A stretch of 64,000 nucleotides of DNA, from the NCBI GenBank assembly GCA_002435755.1, contig DIYH01000035.1:248001-312000 (forward strand), given 5' to 3'. The notes below the pieces were generated by a model. It was not told the DNA's origin, searched no databases, and saw nothing but the letters and a program-made list of their open reading frames with translations. Both the position numbers and the translations under genes were made by a program. This document shows, one piece after another, positions 34,101 through 43,231 of this stretch (the stretch's first letter is position 1; each line of letters starts with the position of its first letter). The DNA is from Flammeovirgaceae bacterium UBA6059 (lineage in GTDB: Bacteria; Bacteroidota; Bacteroidia; Cytophagales; Cyclobacteriaceae).

Positions 34101-36905
34101 GGGCGCAGGTCTGGTCAAGAAAGTTACTTCTCTCCCACCATATTAGAGGTGGATATCTATGACTCAGAATCAGATAGCTGGAGTACTCTACCCGAGCAAA
34201 GTGACTTACCGACAGGAAGAGCAGGTGCATTCGGTGGAATAGTTTTCAACGAGCTCATAGTAGCAGGAGGTGAAGACGAATCTGAGGCAAAGTTTGAGAC
34301 TGAAGCACTTAATCTTTTGACAAACAAGTGGCGCCCTTTGGATGATCTCAACGACTCAAGACATGGAACTCAGGCCATAGTCAATGGAGATAACCTATAT
34401 GTGGTCAACGGTTCTGGAGAGCAAGGTGGAGAACCTGAGCTCAGTAGTATGGAGGTGTTGAGTTTTTTTGGAGCAAGGCCAATAGATGTAAAGCCTTTAG
34501 ACCCTGCAAAGGTCGAAATCAGTCAAACCTCTTTCGTACTAGACCCTTTTGATCAACCTGTTATCGAGTTCACTATTGATAATCTAAGTGAGGAAAATGA
34601 TACCCGATTAACAGAAATCATCAAAAAAGAAACGGGTGAACCAATTGTACAACACGACCCATTGCCTTTACTTCTGCCAGCATCAAACAAAAGGGATATT
34701 GTTTTAACATTGAGCTATGCGGATAACTCTGCCTACCTGACTCAAGTTGATCTAAACTACTCTGGGTTGCTGCCGACCCAAACAATCGATATCTACAGAT
34801 CACAAAAATCTCCAAAAGCACATCACATCAACATTGGTGGTTCAGGAGGCTGGTCTAAGGATGGTCAGCTTTTTGTTCCCGGGGATGATCTTGTTACTAG
34901 AGGTAATCAGGTAACCTCGCGAATAGAAAGAGAGCCTCCATTTGGGACGGGAGTTCGTGGAGATAATTTAACCATGTCGATTGACTTGGAGCGCGGATTA
35001 TATGATGTGCAACTTTTTGGGGATACTATAGAACTAACTAACGGAGTGGCAAATGTCTTCTTGGAAAGTAAACAAGAAATAGTTGGTTGGCAATTGATAG
35101 ATAATGGTAACGCCCAATTTATCAATGATGCTAGGGTTTTTGTTTCAGATGGATATTTGGATATTGAGATAGGTTCTGAAGACTTTGTTTTGAGTGGCCT
35201 CTCGTACAAAAAAATCGCCACTAAGAATACCTCCTTTAGCTTAGAGGAGGATCAGTCTACCGTCATCCCGCCTTCTATACTTACAGCAGATGTTGGACTT
35301 CCTGTAGACCAGACTATATCCATTGCCTTATTCGACTTGCCTTCAAAAGGAAGAGTTTTACTAGGTGGTGAACCAGTTGGACAGATGCAAGAATTTGAAA
35401 TAGGTATAGTGCCGGTCGTCTATGAAGCAGCGACAGATCAAAAAGGAAAAGATGAATTTGGCTATATCGTCAAAGCAGGATCCACGATTCTGGCCGAGTT
35501 TGAGGCAAAAGTGGAAATTCTCGGAGTTCGTGACAAAATTACTTTAAGACCAGAAGCTCCTACTGAATTCCGAATAGATGAAGATAGGATATTGAGGATA
35601 CCGTATTATCAGATGGTTAACAACCCTGACAATACTAGACTCCAAGTTAATCTAAGTAATAAGGAACTGTCCCAATGGCTAGATGTCAAGCTTACAAGGC
35701 TTGAAGGAAAACCCTCTAATGATCATGTGGGTAAGTATTATAGCGAAATCTTTTTTCGAGATGATGAGGGTTTTGAAATAACGCACAATGTTGAAATCGA
35801 GGTAGTAAATATCAACGACGCACCTATTCTACTCAGAAATTTTGAAGATTTATCAATTGACGTGGATAGTACTTTAATCCTTGAGATAGACCCCTTAGAG
35901 ATTATAGATGTTGATGCAAATGATAGATTGCACCTGACTGCCACATCGACAGGGAATGACATTTCTAAATGGGTCATTGTGGACGATCTTACTCTGCAGT
36001 TGTCTCCCAGTATTGTGGATACAGGTGATTATGCGATTGAGGTCTCAGTCGTTGATTTGGGAGGCGCTTCATCGTCTAAAATGTTTACGGCAGAAGTAAT
36101 TCCAAATGTGGTTGATACTGCTACAGCACAGGAAGAACCTGCTGTCGAACAGCAAGAAAATGAACAAGATCAAGAGGAAGAAGAGATAATAGATGACAAC
36201 AAACAAGATGAAACTCCAGTTGACGATGTAGAAGATAACGAATCAGAAGATGACCCGGTTTTACCAGAGGAAGAGGGGACTAATATTGATTCGACTTTCA
36301 ATACCATCCCTTCATTTCTTGACTTATCATTTGATCTACAAGGCACAGACGTTTTAATCATTCCCGCGCCAGCTTTGATCAGCAGCTTCATGGATGCCGA
36401 TAGTCTTGATCCCAAGGCAATAAAGGTTACACAAGTACCTGAATTCGGTATGGTTTATATTTCAGACCAAGTCCTTTTGGTTGATAGCCTCCACACTCTA
36501 TGGCCAACAAGCGATATGAAATATATTCCAGACAATAATATCACCACTGTTGATTCTATTCAATTAATACCCTTTGACGGTAAGGACTTTGGACAACCTG
36601 CCCATATCGTAATCAACCAAATTATGGATGAGAGCGATGTAGTACTAGGCACTAGCTTATCAAATGACAAGTTCATGTTGTATCCAAATCCAGCGGATGA
36701 TAAGCTTGTCTTGAAGTCTCCTTTAGAGATAGTTGGCATTTCTAATGGAGACATAGTCTCTGTTGACGGGAGAGTCTTAATGAGTTTCAAAGTTGATTCA
36801 GAATTCTTAGAATTGAATGTCTCCAATCTTACATCTGGCTATTTCATACTGATTGTGCATACGAAAAATGATCATAGATCTCTCCCATTCATATTAAAGA
36901 GATAA
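31140..36905 (+). CDS. Giant multi-domain T9SS-secreted protein
   Basis: 1921 residues, a mosaic. Signal peptide to about 41 (AFFSTAKAQ). Residues about 45-510: a glucose/sorbosone-dehydrogenase-like beta-propeller (GLNYIAESNVLLVTSGGN, YSSGWRNVYDVVV, GLIYTVDNGPN). 515-580: Ca-binding thrombospondin-type-3 repeats (DNNGDDDEDGYSNNDE, DTDDDNDNVPDLSD). 585-805: a LamG-like beta sandwich. 820-1110: Kelch repeats (YVMGAFTG, YLISGIVN, IIVAGGRR). 1225-1360: a malectin-like carbohydrate-binding domain (INIGGSGGW, DGYLDIEIGS). 1365-1655: cadherin-like modules. 1660-1717: a Glu/Asp-rich linker. 1838-1921: a T9SS sorting domain (FMLYPNPADDKLVL, GYFILIVHT). Extracellular, surface-attached, probably glycan-binding; catalysis by the propeller is uncertain. 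Followed by a GT-C gene after 28 bases. Confidence 0.9.
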   Translation: MQIKSIFSLIHHRTQLFVHIHVSSACLILAISILAFFSTAKAQPIGFLKKTINIEGLVNPTSLQFGEDSRLYVSEQYGLIKAYTIERSDVGAYTVEDEEVISVISNMPNYDDDGSLNTEVKGRQVTGILVLGSADSTVIFVTSSDPRIGGGGKADTNLDTNSGIISKIFKDESGEWIKVDLVRGLPRSEENHSQNGLNYIAESNVLLVTSGGNTNQGAPSNNFTFIPEYAYSAAILSVHLDELNAMEVKSDGINGYYIYDLPTLDDETRNNTSEQNGYEDENDPFGGNNGKNQAELTKTSPVQIYSSGWRNVYDVVVSANGLIYTVDNGPNKGWGGPPIENCSNTINEEVSDTYPDNLHWVSHEGYYGGHPNPTRANRSNVFNLTNPQSAVEKGLEDAICAYLIPGQEDNALATYPESTNGLAQYTASNFNGELLGDLVTVAFDGNLLRYNLKSDNEAPDDDFSVLASGVGSIPLDVTTQGDFDLFPGTIWVCNYAGSSLTVFDPIDFTIGICDLADNNGDDDEDGYSNNDETVNGTNPCNPAHVPDDFDKDFVSDFLDTDDDNDNVPDLSDYFPLDPSNGLGTSFPFRLDFDNQNDGGIRGWGFTGVMSNEMDIYTDSFDPTKMTVGGAGLKFTIDEIGSGTAIGDANNQKNAFHFGIKIPEEECIVQITTRIQGPFSNLTSWGNQSYGLYIGTGNQDDFLSLEIDANEGESAFRITIEQDNIPQASLESMPELSDIIDLQIIASYTDNKIHFNYSSDGSNFIRIGTAALPSFLLDRVVAVGLLGSSGDLEQTFTGTWDFLEVRPFENQLRGQWTFNNSSTQPLERHENSFIQVADKFISLGGRGLKPVSIYDIASEEWQLGSTPPIEMHHFQAIEVDGLVYVMGAFTGNFPNETPIDQVYIYDVIENVWYEGPEIPRPRGAAGCVKIGNYVYLISGIVNGHSSGWVDWVDRLDLRTNLWEELAAIPNPRDHFFAANQDNKIIVAGGRRSGQESYFSPTILEVDIYDSESDSWSTLPEQSDLPTGRAGAFGGIVFNELIVAGGEDESEAKFETEALNLLTNKWRPLDDLNDSRHGTQAIVNGDNLYVVNGSGEQGGEPELSSMEVLSFFGARPIDVKPLDPAKVEISQTSFVLDPFDQPVIEFTIDNLSEENDTRLTEIIKKETGEPIVQHDPLPLLLPASNKRDIVLTLSYADNSAYLTQVDLNYSGLLPTQTIDIYRSQKSPKAHHINIGGSGGWSKDGQLFVPGDDLVTRGNQVTSRIEREPPFGTGVRGDNLTMSIDLERGLYDVQLFGDTIELTNGVANVFLESKQEIVGWQLIDNGNAQFINDARVFVSDGYLDIEIGSEDFVLSGLSYKKIATKNTSFSLEEDQSTVIPPSILTADVGLPVDQTISIALFDLPSKGRVLLGGEPVGQMQEFEIGIVPVVYEAATDQKGKDEFGYIVKAGSTILAEFEAKVEILGVRDKITLRPEAPTEFRIDEDRILRIPYYQMVNNPDNTRLQVNLSNKELSQWLDVKLTRLEGKPSNDHVGKYYSEIFFRDDEGFEITHNVEIEVVNINDAPILLRNFEDLSIDVDSTLILEIDPLEIIDVDANDRLHLTATSTGNDISKWVIVDDLTLQLSPSIVDTGDYAIEVSVVDLGGASSSKMFTAEVIPNVVDTATAQEEPAVEQQENEQDQEEEEIIDDNKQDETPVDDVEDNESEDDPVLPEEEGTNIDSTFNTIPSFLDLSFDLQGTDVLIIPAPALISSFMDADSLDPKAIKVTQVPEFGMVYISDQVLLVDSLHTLWPTSDMKYIPDNNITTVDSIQLIPFDGKDFGQPAHIVINQIMDESDVVLGTSLSNDKFMLYPNPADDKLVLKSPLEIVGISNGDIVSVDGRVLMSFKVDSEFLELNVSNLTSGYFILIVHTKNDHRSLPFILKR

Positions 36906-36933
36906 TTCCATATATAGTACATTCCTTATCTGA

Positions 36934-38490
36934 ATGATCCGTCAAGTCGTCAATAATTGGTTTGATACGTCACAAACACCAATAACCTTGAAAATCAAGT
37001 ACGGTAAGGCTATGCTAATCTTTGCATGTTTTGGCTTAAGCTATGCTTTCAGGTTATTCTTTCTCGAAACCAATCTTTTTTATGTAGATGGAGATGAAGC
37101 CATTATAGGGCTCATGGGAATAGATGTTCTTGACGGTAAAGTGAACTTATATTTTTTGGGTCAGAACTACGGCCTTTCGGTGTTAGAAAGCTTGTTGGTC
37201 GCCTTAGGAATAACTGTCTTTGACACCACTGCTCTGGCAATCAAACTTCCTATGATACTATTATGGAGTTCGGCCCTCACTCTTTTAATACTATCATGCT
37301 ATAGAATTACTAATAAAAGTTTGCTCATATGCTTGGTATTAACCTTGGTCATGGTGAGCATGCCTGCATGGACACTTTGGTCCATGAAAGCCCGTGGCGG
37401 ATACCTCACAGCCTTGTTTTTCAATAACCTCGTAATGTACTTTATAGTCGCAAATAAGGGTGAATTACGACATGGGGCGTGGTGTCTCATCGGTGTGATG
37501 GTGACTATTGTATATGAGGCTCAGGCTTTGTGGTTCCCCGTCACAGTATTATCGGTAGTAGTGATACCAGCTTATCTCGATTGTGATATGAAAGGGTTAC
37601 TCACAAGATATGCAGTAGCTTTCACATCTAGCGTAATCGTTTGGGTTTGTCTGGCAACTTATAAAAGTGACTTGTTTGTCGTTTGGGAAGCCCCACTTCT
37701 GAACCTGAGCCATATCGTGGACAATCCAGAAGGAATTGTCACTTCCTTTCATAATCACCTAAATGGACTCTACTATCTTCATAGAAGCTTCGACCAGTCC
37801 ATTACAGGTCACATCTTTCTGACTTGGCTTGTAACAATTAGTGTAATACTCTTCTGCGCTTTCGACATAAGTAGAGGCAATTTGAAAAAGTCTTCCATAG
37901 TCCTTCTGTTGCCAGCATCTCTTGCAGGTGCATTGATTAATCCAAATCCGCGGTACCTGTTGCCTTTTAGTTTCATACTTTTCTTCATTTTCGTTCTTGG
38001 TGTAGCTCGTATGAATCCCAAATATCAGATTTCAGCCTGTATTTTTATGTTGATACTTACTGCTAGCTACTTTTCCTATTCGTCAAATTATTTCAAGTAT
38101 TCTCAAATGAAAGTCGACAATTTCGACGAATTAGAAGAACCGATTACTATCACTGATAATCAAATCATTGCAAATCTGATTGACACACTAAATGAAAAAG
38201 GAATAGAACATGCTATAACTCGAAACGACTTTTTAGAATATCAGATTAACTATTTTACCAGATACGAACTACTATCAATAGGCAAAATCTCAAGAACTAG
38301 GGTTCCGAAGATTGTTCCATCGATCGAAAAAGCCTACCGTCAATATCCAGAGCGGTTTGCGATAGTTGGTTACAATTGGTCATATAGTTTATCGAAGTAC
38401 TATCCAAGTGTAAATGGCAAGCTTATCTATTGGACAAACCCGGACCCAAGAGCACTAAGAAGGCTTGACCTACTACCCGTGCGTAACTAA
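36934..38490 (+). CDS. GT-C family membrane glycosyltransferase
   Basis: 518 residues with about 11 membrane helices between residues 28 and 395. The first loop after TM1 reads FYVDGDEAIIGLMGIDVL, an acidic DGDE motif as found in PMT/ArnT-like GT-C enzymes, where Asp/Glu acts as catalytic base. A second motif LYFLGQNYGLSVLES follows. The C-terminal 120 residues form a small soluble domain (ITDNQIIANLIDTLNEKGIE). It probably moves a sugar from a polyprenyl-phosphate donor onto a periplasmic acceptor. It lies 28 bases after the giant T9SS protein gene and could be cotranscribed; a role in glycosylating secreted or surface molecules is inference. Its end overlaps the convergent methyltransferase gene by four bases. 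Confidence 0.85.
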   Translation: MIRQVVNNWFDTSQTPITLKIKYGKAMLIFACFGLSYAFRLFFLETNLFYVDGDEAIIGLMGIDVLDGKVNLYFLGQNYGLSVLESLLVALGITVFDTTALAIKLPMILLWSSALTLLILSCYRITNKSLLICLVLTLVMVSMPAWTLWSMKARGGYLTALFFNNLVMYFIVANKGELRHGAWCLIGVMVTIVYEAQALWFPVTVLSVVVIPAYLDCDMKGLLTRYAVAFTSSVIVWVCLATYKSDLFVVWEAPLLNLSHIVDNPEGIVTSFHNHLNGLYYLHRSFDQSITGHIFLTWLVTISVILFCAFDISRGNLKKSSIVLLLPASLAGALINPNPRYLLPFSFILFFIFVLGVARMNPKYQISACIFMLILTASYFSYSSNYFKYSQMKVDNFDELEEPITITDNQIIANLIDTLNEKGIEHAITRNDFLEYQINYFTRYELLSIGKISRTRVPKIVPSIEKAYRQYPERFAIVGYNWSYSLSKYYPSVNGKLIYWTNPDPRALRRLDLLPVRN

Positions 38491-39209
38491 ACAACCCACA
38501 TCCTCGCCAAATAAGAACCATCATCATCTGCAAATAATAGCTCGGTAGACCAGCCTGCTATTGCAGTGTACTGTTGTAGTGTCTCATAGTCGATATATAG
38601 CCAATCGAACCAGTCTCCTTTGATATCATTGTATTGAAACTGAAACCTGACTTCACCTAAATAGCGACCTTCAGGCTGGGAAGTGTCCTGATAGAGGTAA
38701 GAGATATCAGAAGAGTCTGCCAATACATAGCCGCCTGGCCTAAGTAAAGTCTTTAGATGGTTAAGCATGGGAATAAGGTTATCTAGGCTTCCAGCCAGGC
38801 CTAATCCATTCATCAACATGAGAATAGTGCCGTAATTAGAGCGTGGCAATTCGAAGAAGTCCACAGCTAGTACATTGCTTATGCCTCTTGCTTTTAGTGT
38901 CTTAATACAACCTTCCGAATTATCTAGTGCTGTCACTTCATGGCCCTGGCCTTGTAGAAACGCTGAATGCGCTCCCGCACATGCACCAACATCCAGTACA
39001 TTTACATCACATAAGTCAAGCGCAATTTGCTCGAGATCTGGCATATCATCGAAATCTCGGAAATAGACCTCCACTGGCATTTCTTCAGGATCACCATATG
39101 AAGTATTGATGAGCAGTTGTTTCTCTCGTTGACAGCAATAATAGTCCCATACTGCGCGCCCAAGAGGATCGGGTTTACTTCTTCTGTATGATGGTAATGT
39201 TGGTTCCAA
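38487..39209 (-). CDS. Class I SAM-dependent methyltransferase
   Basis: 240 residues starting at TTG, the only start available after an in-frame stop. Motif I is NVLDVGACAGAHSAFLQG (glycine-rich AdoMet loop), motif II/acidic residue VTALDNSEGC, and post-motif segments TILMLMNGLGLAGSL and LKTLLRPGGYVLADSSDISY follow in the usual order. The C-terminal part has aromatic residues (FQYNDIKGDWFDWLYIDYETL) that may bind the acceptor. It follows the helicase gene by 22 bases on the same strand, so the two may be one transcript. Substrate is unknown; small molecule is likely by size. Confidence 0.85.
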   Translation of the reverse strand: MEPTLPSYRRSKPDPLGRAVWDYYCCQREKQLLINTSYGDPEEMPVEVYFRDFDDMPDLEQIALDLCDVNVLDVGACAGAHSAFLQGQGHEVTALDNSEGCIKTLKARGISNVLAVDFFELPRSNYGTILMLMNGLGLAGSLDNLIPMLNHLKTLLRPGGYVLADSSDISYLYQDTSQPEGRYLGEVRFQFQYNDIKGDWFDWLYIDYETLQQYTAIAGWSTELLFADDDGSYLARMWVV

Positions 39210-39231
39210 AAAATACCGTCTACTTCAAGTA

Positions 39232-41139
39232 CTAATCTGTGTATAAATATTCAAAGGCACTATGATAAGCGCCTAATGATTGAAAATAATCAATCATAGC
39301 ACTATAAAATCTATCAGAACCGAGTGTGGCTGAGTCTCCGATTACTACTAACTTCAACTTTGCCCTCGTTATGGCCACATTCATTCTTCTGATATTTTTC
39401 AGAAACCCAATTTCACCTTTGTCATTTGACCTTGTCAAACTGATATAAACAATATCACGTTCCTGCCCTTGAAAGCTATCGACGGTATTTACTGATAGTG
39501 AGTCGCCTAACTCATAATTCTCAACTATAGACACAAGCTTCTCTTGAAGTATATCTACCTGGGCACTGTATGGAGCTATTACACCGATACTTAGTCCACT
39601 CAAGAGTGGTGGATCGTACAACTCAGAAAGTAACAGATCTAAATGTTTAGAAAGCAATTCAGCCTCCTCAGGGTTGCCAGTACTCAAGGTTTTAGGATTT
39701 ACCTGTTCGGTAAAACCACACCCCGCGGTATCAACAAATTCTACTACAGTTCCTGTCAGAGATGACCTTTCTCGTATGTTCGGCGCTGCAATAAGCTGCC
39801 CCTTATAGAAATACTCGCTTGGGAAACTCATAATATGCTGATGCATGCGATACTGCATGGTAAGCATCACATCCGCGGTGTTGGTGTTCATCAGGCGCTC
39901 AAAAAGAGTGTAATTCAATCCTTTTTGCCCGGCTTCAAATGACTTGACTGTTGGTGGAAGTTGCTGATGGTCACCAGCCATAATGACGCGCTCAGCTTTC
40001 AACATAGGTATCCAGCAGGCAGGTTCGAGCGATTGGGCAGCTTCATCTATGAAAAGTGTTTTAAATGTCTTTGACTTGAGCAGATAGTGATTAGAACCGA
40101 CCAATGTAGAAATAACCACTTGTGCTGTATCAAGCAGTGACTGGACGATGTAGCGTTCAATCAAGTCAGCTTCATCTCTTAAACTTCGGACTTCTTGTAG
40201 CAATAGTTGGCGCTGTTGTCTCTCCGATCGTCCATAATTGCGCTTATATTTCAAGGCCATCTCACGTAACTCCACAGACTTCTTTCTCACTGCACGCAAC
40301 TCTCTAAAACTGGGGTGAGCAGCTATCCTGGCATCCATCGATCTACTTATGGCTACCTCAGATATTCTGGCCGGGTGCCCTATACGAAGTACATCAAGGC
40401 ACTCCGCAGATAATTTTTCGACCAGCAAGTCGACGGACGTATTACTTGGTGTACATACGAGGACTTGTTTTTCACTGTCCACTACAAACTTAATAGCCTG
40501 GGCAAGTGTAGTGGTCTTCCCTGTACCGGGAGGTCCATGAATTAACGCAACATCTTTAGCAGAGACAGCAAGCTGCACAGCTCTGTTCTGATCAGCGTTG
40601 AGCGATGGAAATGTCATCTTTTCGAAGTTTTCAAACTTCGGCTGACACAAGCCGTAGATCACATCTCTCAAACTACCTAGTCTATTATCCCCAGCCTTAG
40701 CGACCTTTCGAATAGCATCTTCCATCTCGCTGAAGGTAGATTCATCATATGCCAGGTCAACTCCAAGCTTACTTCCTTGAAGATCATTAGGCAATGTGTC
40801 AGTGTTAAGGACAATCTTCATTTGATGATCTTTGACTCGAGCGATGACACCACTAATCGCTCGCTGTTCAGCAGATTGGTTCTGAAAAACAGAAACACTG
40901 GCTCCTCCTTGAAAACTGTGTTTCTCTTTGGTCTTATGGGTCTTCTCTATTTCTATGACGATCTTTTCACCCGTTCCGATATAATGTCTGTTCAAGACTA
41001 CCGGATACCAGCTCACGCCCTGTGCAACCCGCTCCTTTACATCAGTATGCAACCGTTTTCTCTTGTAAGCCTCCTCTTCCTCCTTCCGCTCAGTTTTGAT
41101 TAACTCTAAGAGGAGGTTCAAATGCGCACTGATATCCAT
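39232..41139 (-). CDS. Superfamily 1 UPF1/SMUBP2-like ATP-dependent helicase
   Basis: 635 residues. A beta-barrel-like N-terminal region (about 60-135) precedes a two-domain SF1B helicase core. Visible motifs: Q/ALNADQNRAVQLAV near 185, Walker A GPPGTGKTTTLAQ, motif Ia VLVCTPSNTSVDLL, Walker B FIDEAAQSLEPACW, motif III MAGDHQQLPPTV, motif IV IGVIAPYSAQVDIL, motif V VNTVDSFQGQERDIVYISL and motif VI NVAITRAKLKLVVIG. The length and order match bacterial SMUBP2-like (IGHMBP2) DNA/RNA helicases. Role probably in nucleic-acid metabolism or RNP remodelling; unassigned. The gene is divergent from the HpcH/HpaI aldolase gene with 70 bases between. Confidence 0.93.
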   Translation of the reverse strand: MDISAHLNLLLELIKTERKEEEEAYKRKRLHTDVKERVAQGVSWYPVVLNRHYIGTGEKIVIEIEKTHKTKEKHSFQGGASVSVFQNQSAEQRAISGVIARVKDHQMKIVLNTDTLPNDLQGSKLGVDLAYDESTFSEMEDAIRKVAKAGDNRLGSLRDVIYGLCQPKFENFEKMTFPSLNADQNRAVQLAVSAKDVALIHGPPGTGKTTTLAQAIKFVVDSEKQVLVCTPSNTSVDLLVEKLSAECLDVLRIGHPARISEVAISRSMDARIAAHPSFRELRAVRKKSVELREMALKYKRNYGRSERQQRQLLLQEVRSLRDEADLIERYIVQSLLDTAQVVISTLVGSNHYLLKSKTFKTLFIDEAAQSLEPACWIPMLKAERVIMAGDHQQLPPTVKSFEAGQKGLNYTLFERLMNTNTADVMLTMQYRMHQHIMSFPSEYFYKGQLIAAPNIRERSSLTGTVVEFVDTAGCGFTEQVNPKTLSTGNPEEAELLSKHLDLLLSELYDPPLLSGLSIGVIAPYSAQVDILQEKLVSIVENYELGDSLSVNTVDSFQGQERDIVYISLTRSNDKGEIGFLKNIRRMNVAITRAKLKLVVIGDSATLGSDRFYSAMIDYFQSLGAYHSAFEYLYTD

Positions 41140-41209
41140 GAATTCATTTTTGAAGCAAATCTATTTGTATTATCCGCCTTTGGATAAGCACGTTCGTTAA
41201 ATTGACAAT

Positions 41210-41965
41210 ATGATAAATATGTTTGATAGAGACCGTCCCCTTTTCAATGCTTTTCTAAGAATCAATCATCCCTGGACAGCAGAAATGATTGCAAAATCCA
41301 GCTTCGATCTGGTCACCTTTGATATGCAGCATGGAATGATCGAATACAGCGATGTAACCAGGATGATCGCCTCCTTACCTCAAGGCATTTATCCTATGGC
41401 GCGGCTACCGCAAAATGACCCTGGGTTGACAATGAAATTACTTGATGCAGGAGTACATGGTATTATCTGTCCTCAAGTGAAAACCCCAGGCAATATCACT
41501 TCGTTGGTCAATGCTTGCTACTACCCCCCGCTCGGTGAACGAAGTTTTGGTCCAATGCGCGCTGGCAGTCTCAACCCCAACTATGTCAAAGAAGCTCAAC
41601 ACACAGTAACACCTTTTGCATTGATCGAGACCAAAGAAGCCCTAAGTAATATTGAGTCAATTATAGAAATCAAAGGTCTGAAGGGGCTCTATGTTGGCCC
41701 CTATGATCTGAGTCTAAGCCTGGGGCTCGAACAAATGGCCAATTTTGAAGATCAGGAGTTTTTAAACATAATCAAGAACATTGCGGCTACCGCTAAGAAA
41801 CACGAATTGGTGTTGGCCATACAAGTCTACGACCTTCAATATATCTCTATGTTGTTTGAGATGGGTTATCGTGTATTTGGCGTTTTTGATGACCAAATCC
41901 TGTTTCGTAGCTCGCTCCAAAAGCGAGTAGACAACATTGAAAAAATTAGAAAGCAGCTTACTTGA
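41210..41965 (+). CDS. HpcH/HpaI-family aldolase
   Basis: 251 residues, TIM-barrel class II pyruvate aldolase type. Family residues: DLVTFDMQHGMIEYS with Asp and His, PMARLPQNDP with Arg, metal-binding Glu in FALIETKEAL, and LYVGPYDLSLSLG with Asp. These match 2-dehydro-3-deoxyglucarate or 4-hydroxy-2-oxoheptanedioate aldolases, which reversibly split 2-keto-3-deoxy acids to pyruvate and an aldehyde using Mg2+. The precise substrate cannot be decided, and no sugar-acid pathway gene is beside it. It converges on the TerB-like gene with an 8-base overlap. Confidence 0.9.
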   Translation: MINMFDRDRPLFNAFLRINHPWTAEMIAKSSFDLVTFDMQHGMIEYSDVTRMIASLPQGIYPMARLPQNDPGLTMKLLDAGVHGIICPQVKTPGNITSLVNACYYPPLGERSFGPMRAGSLNPNYVKEAQHTVTPFALIETKEALSNIESIIEIKGLKGLYVGPYDLSLSLGLEQMANFEDQEFLNIIKNIAATAKKHELVLAIQVYDLQYISMLFEMGYRVFGVFDDQILFRSSLQKRVDNIEKIRKQLT

Positions 41966-42353
41966 TTAGATATCCCTGGATCGTGGATTTGATATGGTCC
42001 TTATCAGCGGACAGGACAGGGTCGCTGTAGATTTTGAGCATTAACTCAAGCAGTACGTTTTCCGCATAGCCCAACTTTGCAGACATTCGAGCACAAAACT
42101 TAATTTCTTCCTGGTATAGTCTACCGTCGATTTTCATCAGCTGTACAATGCTGTAGATGTAGTCGTACTTTTGGTCGTCAGGTAAGCCTGAAAGATCTTC
42201 TATGGGAGACTCCTCCATAAAGCACTCGTTGATCTCTTCTTCTGACATACCATTAGCTTTGCCAATCTGAGTGATCAGGTCGATCTCCTCCTTCACAACG
42301 ACTCCATCGACCTTGGCCAGTTGTACTAATATGTTGAGATGAGTGCGTGACAT
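41958..42353 (-). CDS. TerB-like (tellurite-resistance-fold) small helical protein
   Basis: About 131 residues from the ATG at 42353; an upstream TTG at 42383 is less likely. It is all helical, with LVQLAKVDGVVVKEEIDLI and LMKIDGRLYQEEIKFCARM as two halves of the same acidic helix pair, the pattern of TerB/DjlA-N domains (A-x-x-DG-x-h-x-x-E-E). TerB domains are thought to bind metal or membranes; tellurite resistance itself is not implied. It stands alone. No ter operon is present. Confidence 0.8.
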   Translation of the reverse strand: MSRTHLNILVQLAKVDGVVVKEEIDLITQIGKANGMSEEEINECFMEESPIEDLSGLPDDQKYDYIYSIVQLMKIDGRLYQEEIKFCARMSAKLGYAENVLLELMLKIYSDPVLSADKDHIKSTIQGYLIK

Positions 42354-42484
42354 ACTTTGTATATTCACCAAGTTGCTGAGCAACCAGAGTCCCTAAAGGG
42401 GCCTGTCAAACATGGTTTGTGTAAACTTAATCCAAAATCGGCTAGTTGCCAATTGAGCAGAAGGGGACGATCCCCATCAATATA

Positions 42485-43072
42485 GTGAATTTCCTAGCAC
42501 ACATATACTTATCAGGAGATGATCCATTAGTGACCTTAGGCAATTTCATAGGCGATTTTGTCAAAGGGCGGCAGGCCGAAAACTATAATAGCAAAATCCA
42601 AAATGGGATCAGCCTCCATCGCGCCATTGATCAGTTCACCGATAATCATGATGTAGTACTTGAGAGCAAAAAACGTCTCAGGTCAGGTTACCGACATTAT
42701 GCTCCGGTAATCGTAGATGTATTTTATGATCATTTCCTAGCGCGGTACTGGAGCGAATATCATAGCACGCCCCTACCGGAATACACCAACCAATTCTACA
42801 CGAGTGTACGCGATAACTATGAATATCTACCTGATCGTGCCAGGCGAATGTTTGACTACATGAGTAATGACAATTGGCTCATGGGATATAGCCAGGTAGA
42901 AGGTATCCGTCAGGCACTTGGAGGAATGTCTCGCAGAACAAAGTTTGATTCAGGTATGGAAAACGCGCATACCAATCTGATCAAGGACTATGACCTCTTC
43001 AAAATGGAGTTTGAAGATTTTTTCCCGTCACTGATTTCACATGCACAGACTTTCCGTAATAAATGGGAATAA
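42485..43072 (+). CDS. acpH: Acyl carrier protein phosphodiesterase
   Basis: From GTG at 42485 the protein starts VNFLAHIYLSGDDP, exactly where family members start; a TTG 13 codons upstream (42446) is possible but unlikely. About 195 residues. Motifs: NFIGDFVKG, GISLHRAIDQFTDNH (His and Asp of the HD-like metal site), FYDHFLARYW and a final NWLMGYSQVEGIRQALGGMSRR region (motif YSQVEGI). The enzyme removes 4'-phosphopantetheine from holo-ACP in E. coli AcpH. The gene is divergent from the TerB-like gene by about 130 bases. Confidence 0.9.
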   Translation: MNFLAHIYLSGDDPLVTLGNFIGDFVKGRQAENYNSKIQNGISLHRAIDQFTDNHDVVLESKKRLRSGYRHYAPVIVDVFYDHFLARYWSEYHSTPLPEYTNQFYTSVRDNYEYLPDRARRMFDYMSNDNWLMGYSQVEGIRQALGGMSRRTKFDSGMENAHTNLIKDYDLFKMEFEDFFPSLISHAQTFRNKWE

Positions 43073-43231
43073 CCAATTCTACTTTGATACCTTCCATTGC
43101 TATGGTAGTGCATGCGAGGTTGAATCTGATAAAACCTTGATTCCTCTTATTTGGACTAGCCCTCCTAGTGGCACAGTAGGCTCAATGTGACACTTGAGGT
43201 GAATGTGTCAAAGTAGAACTAGATTTGAAAC

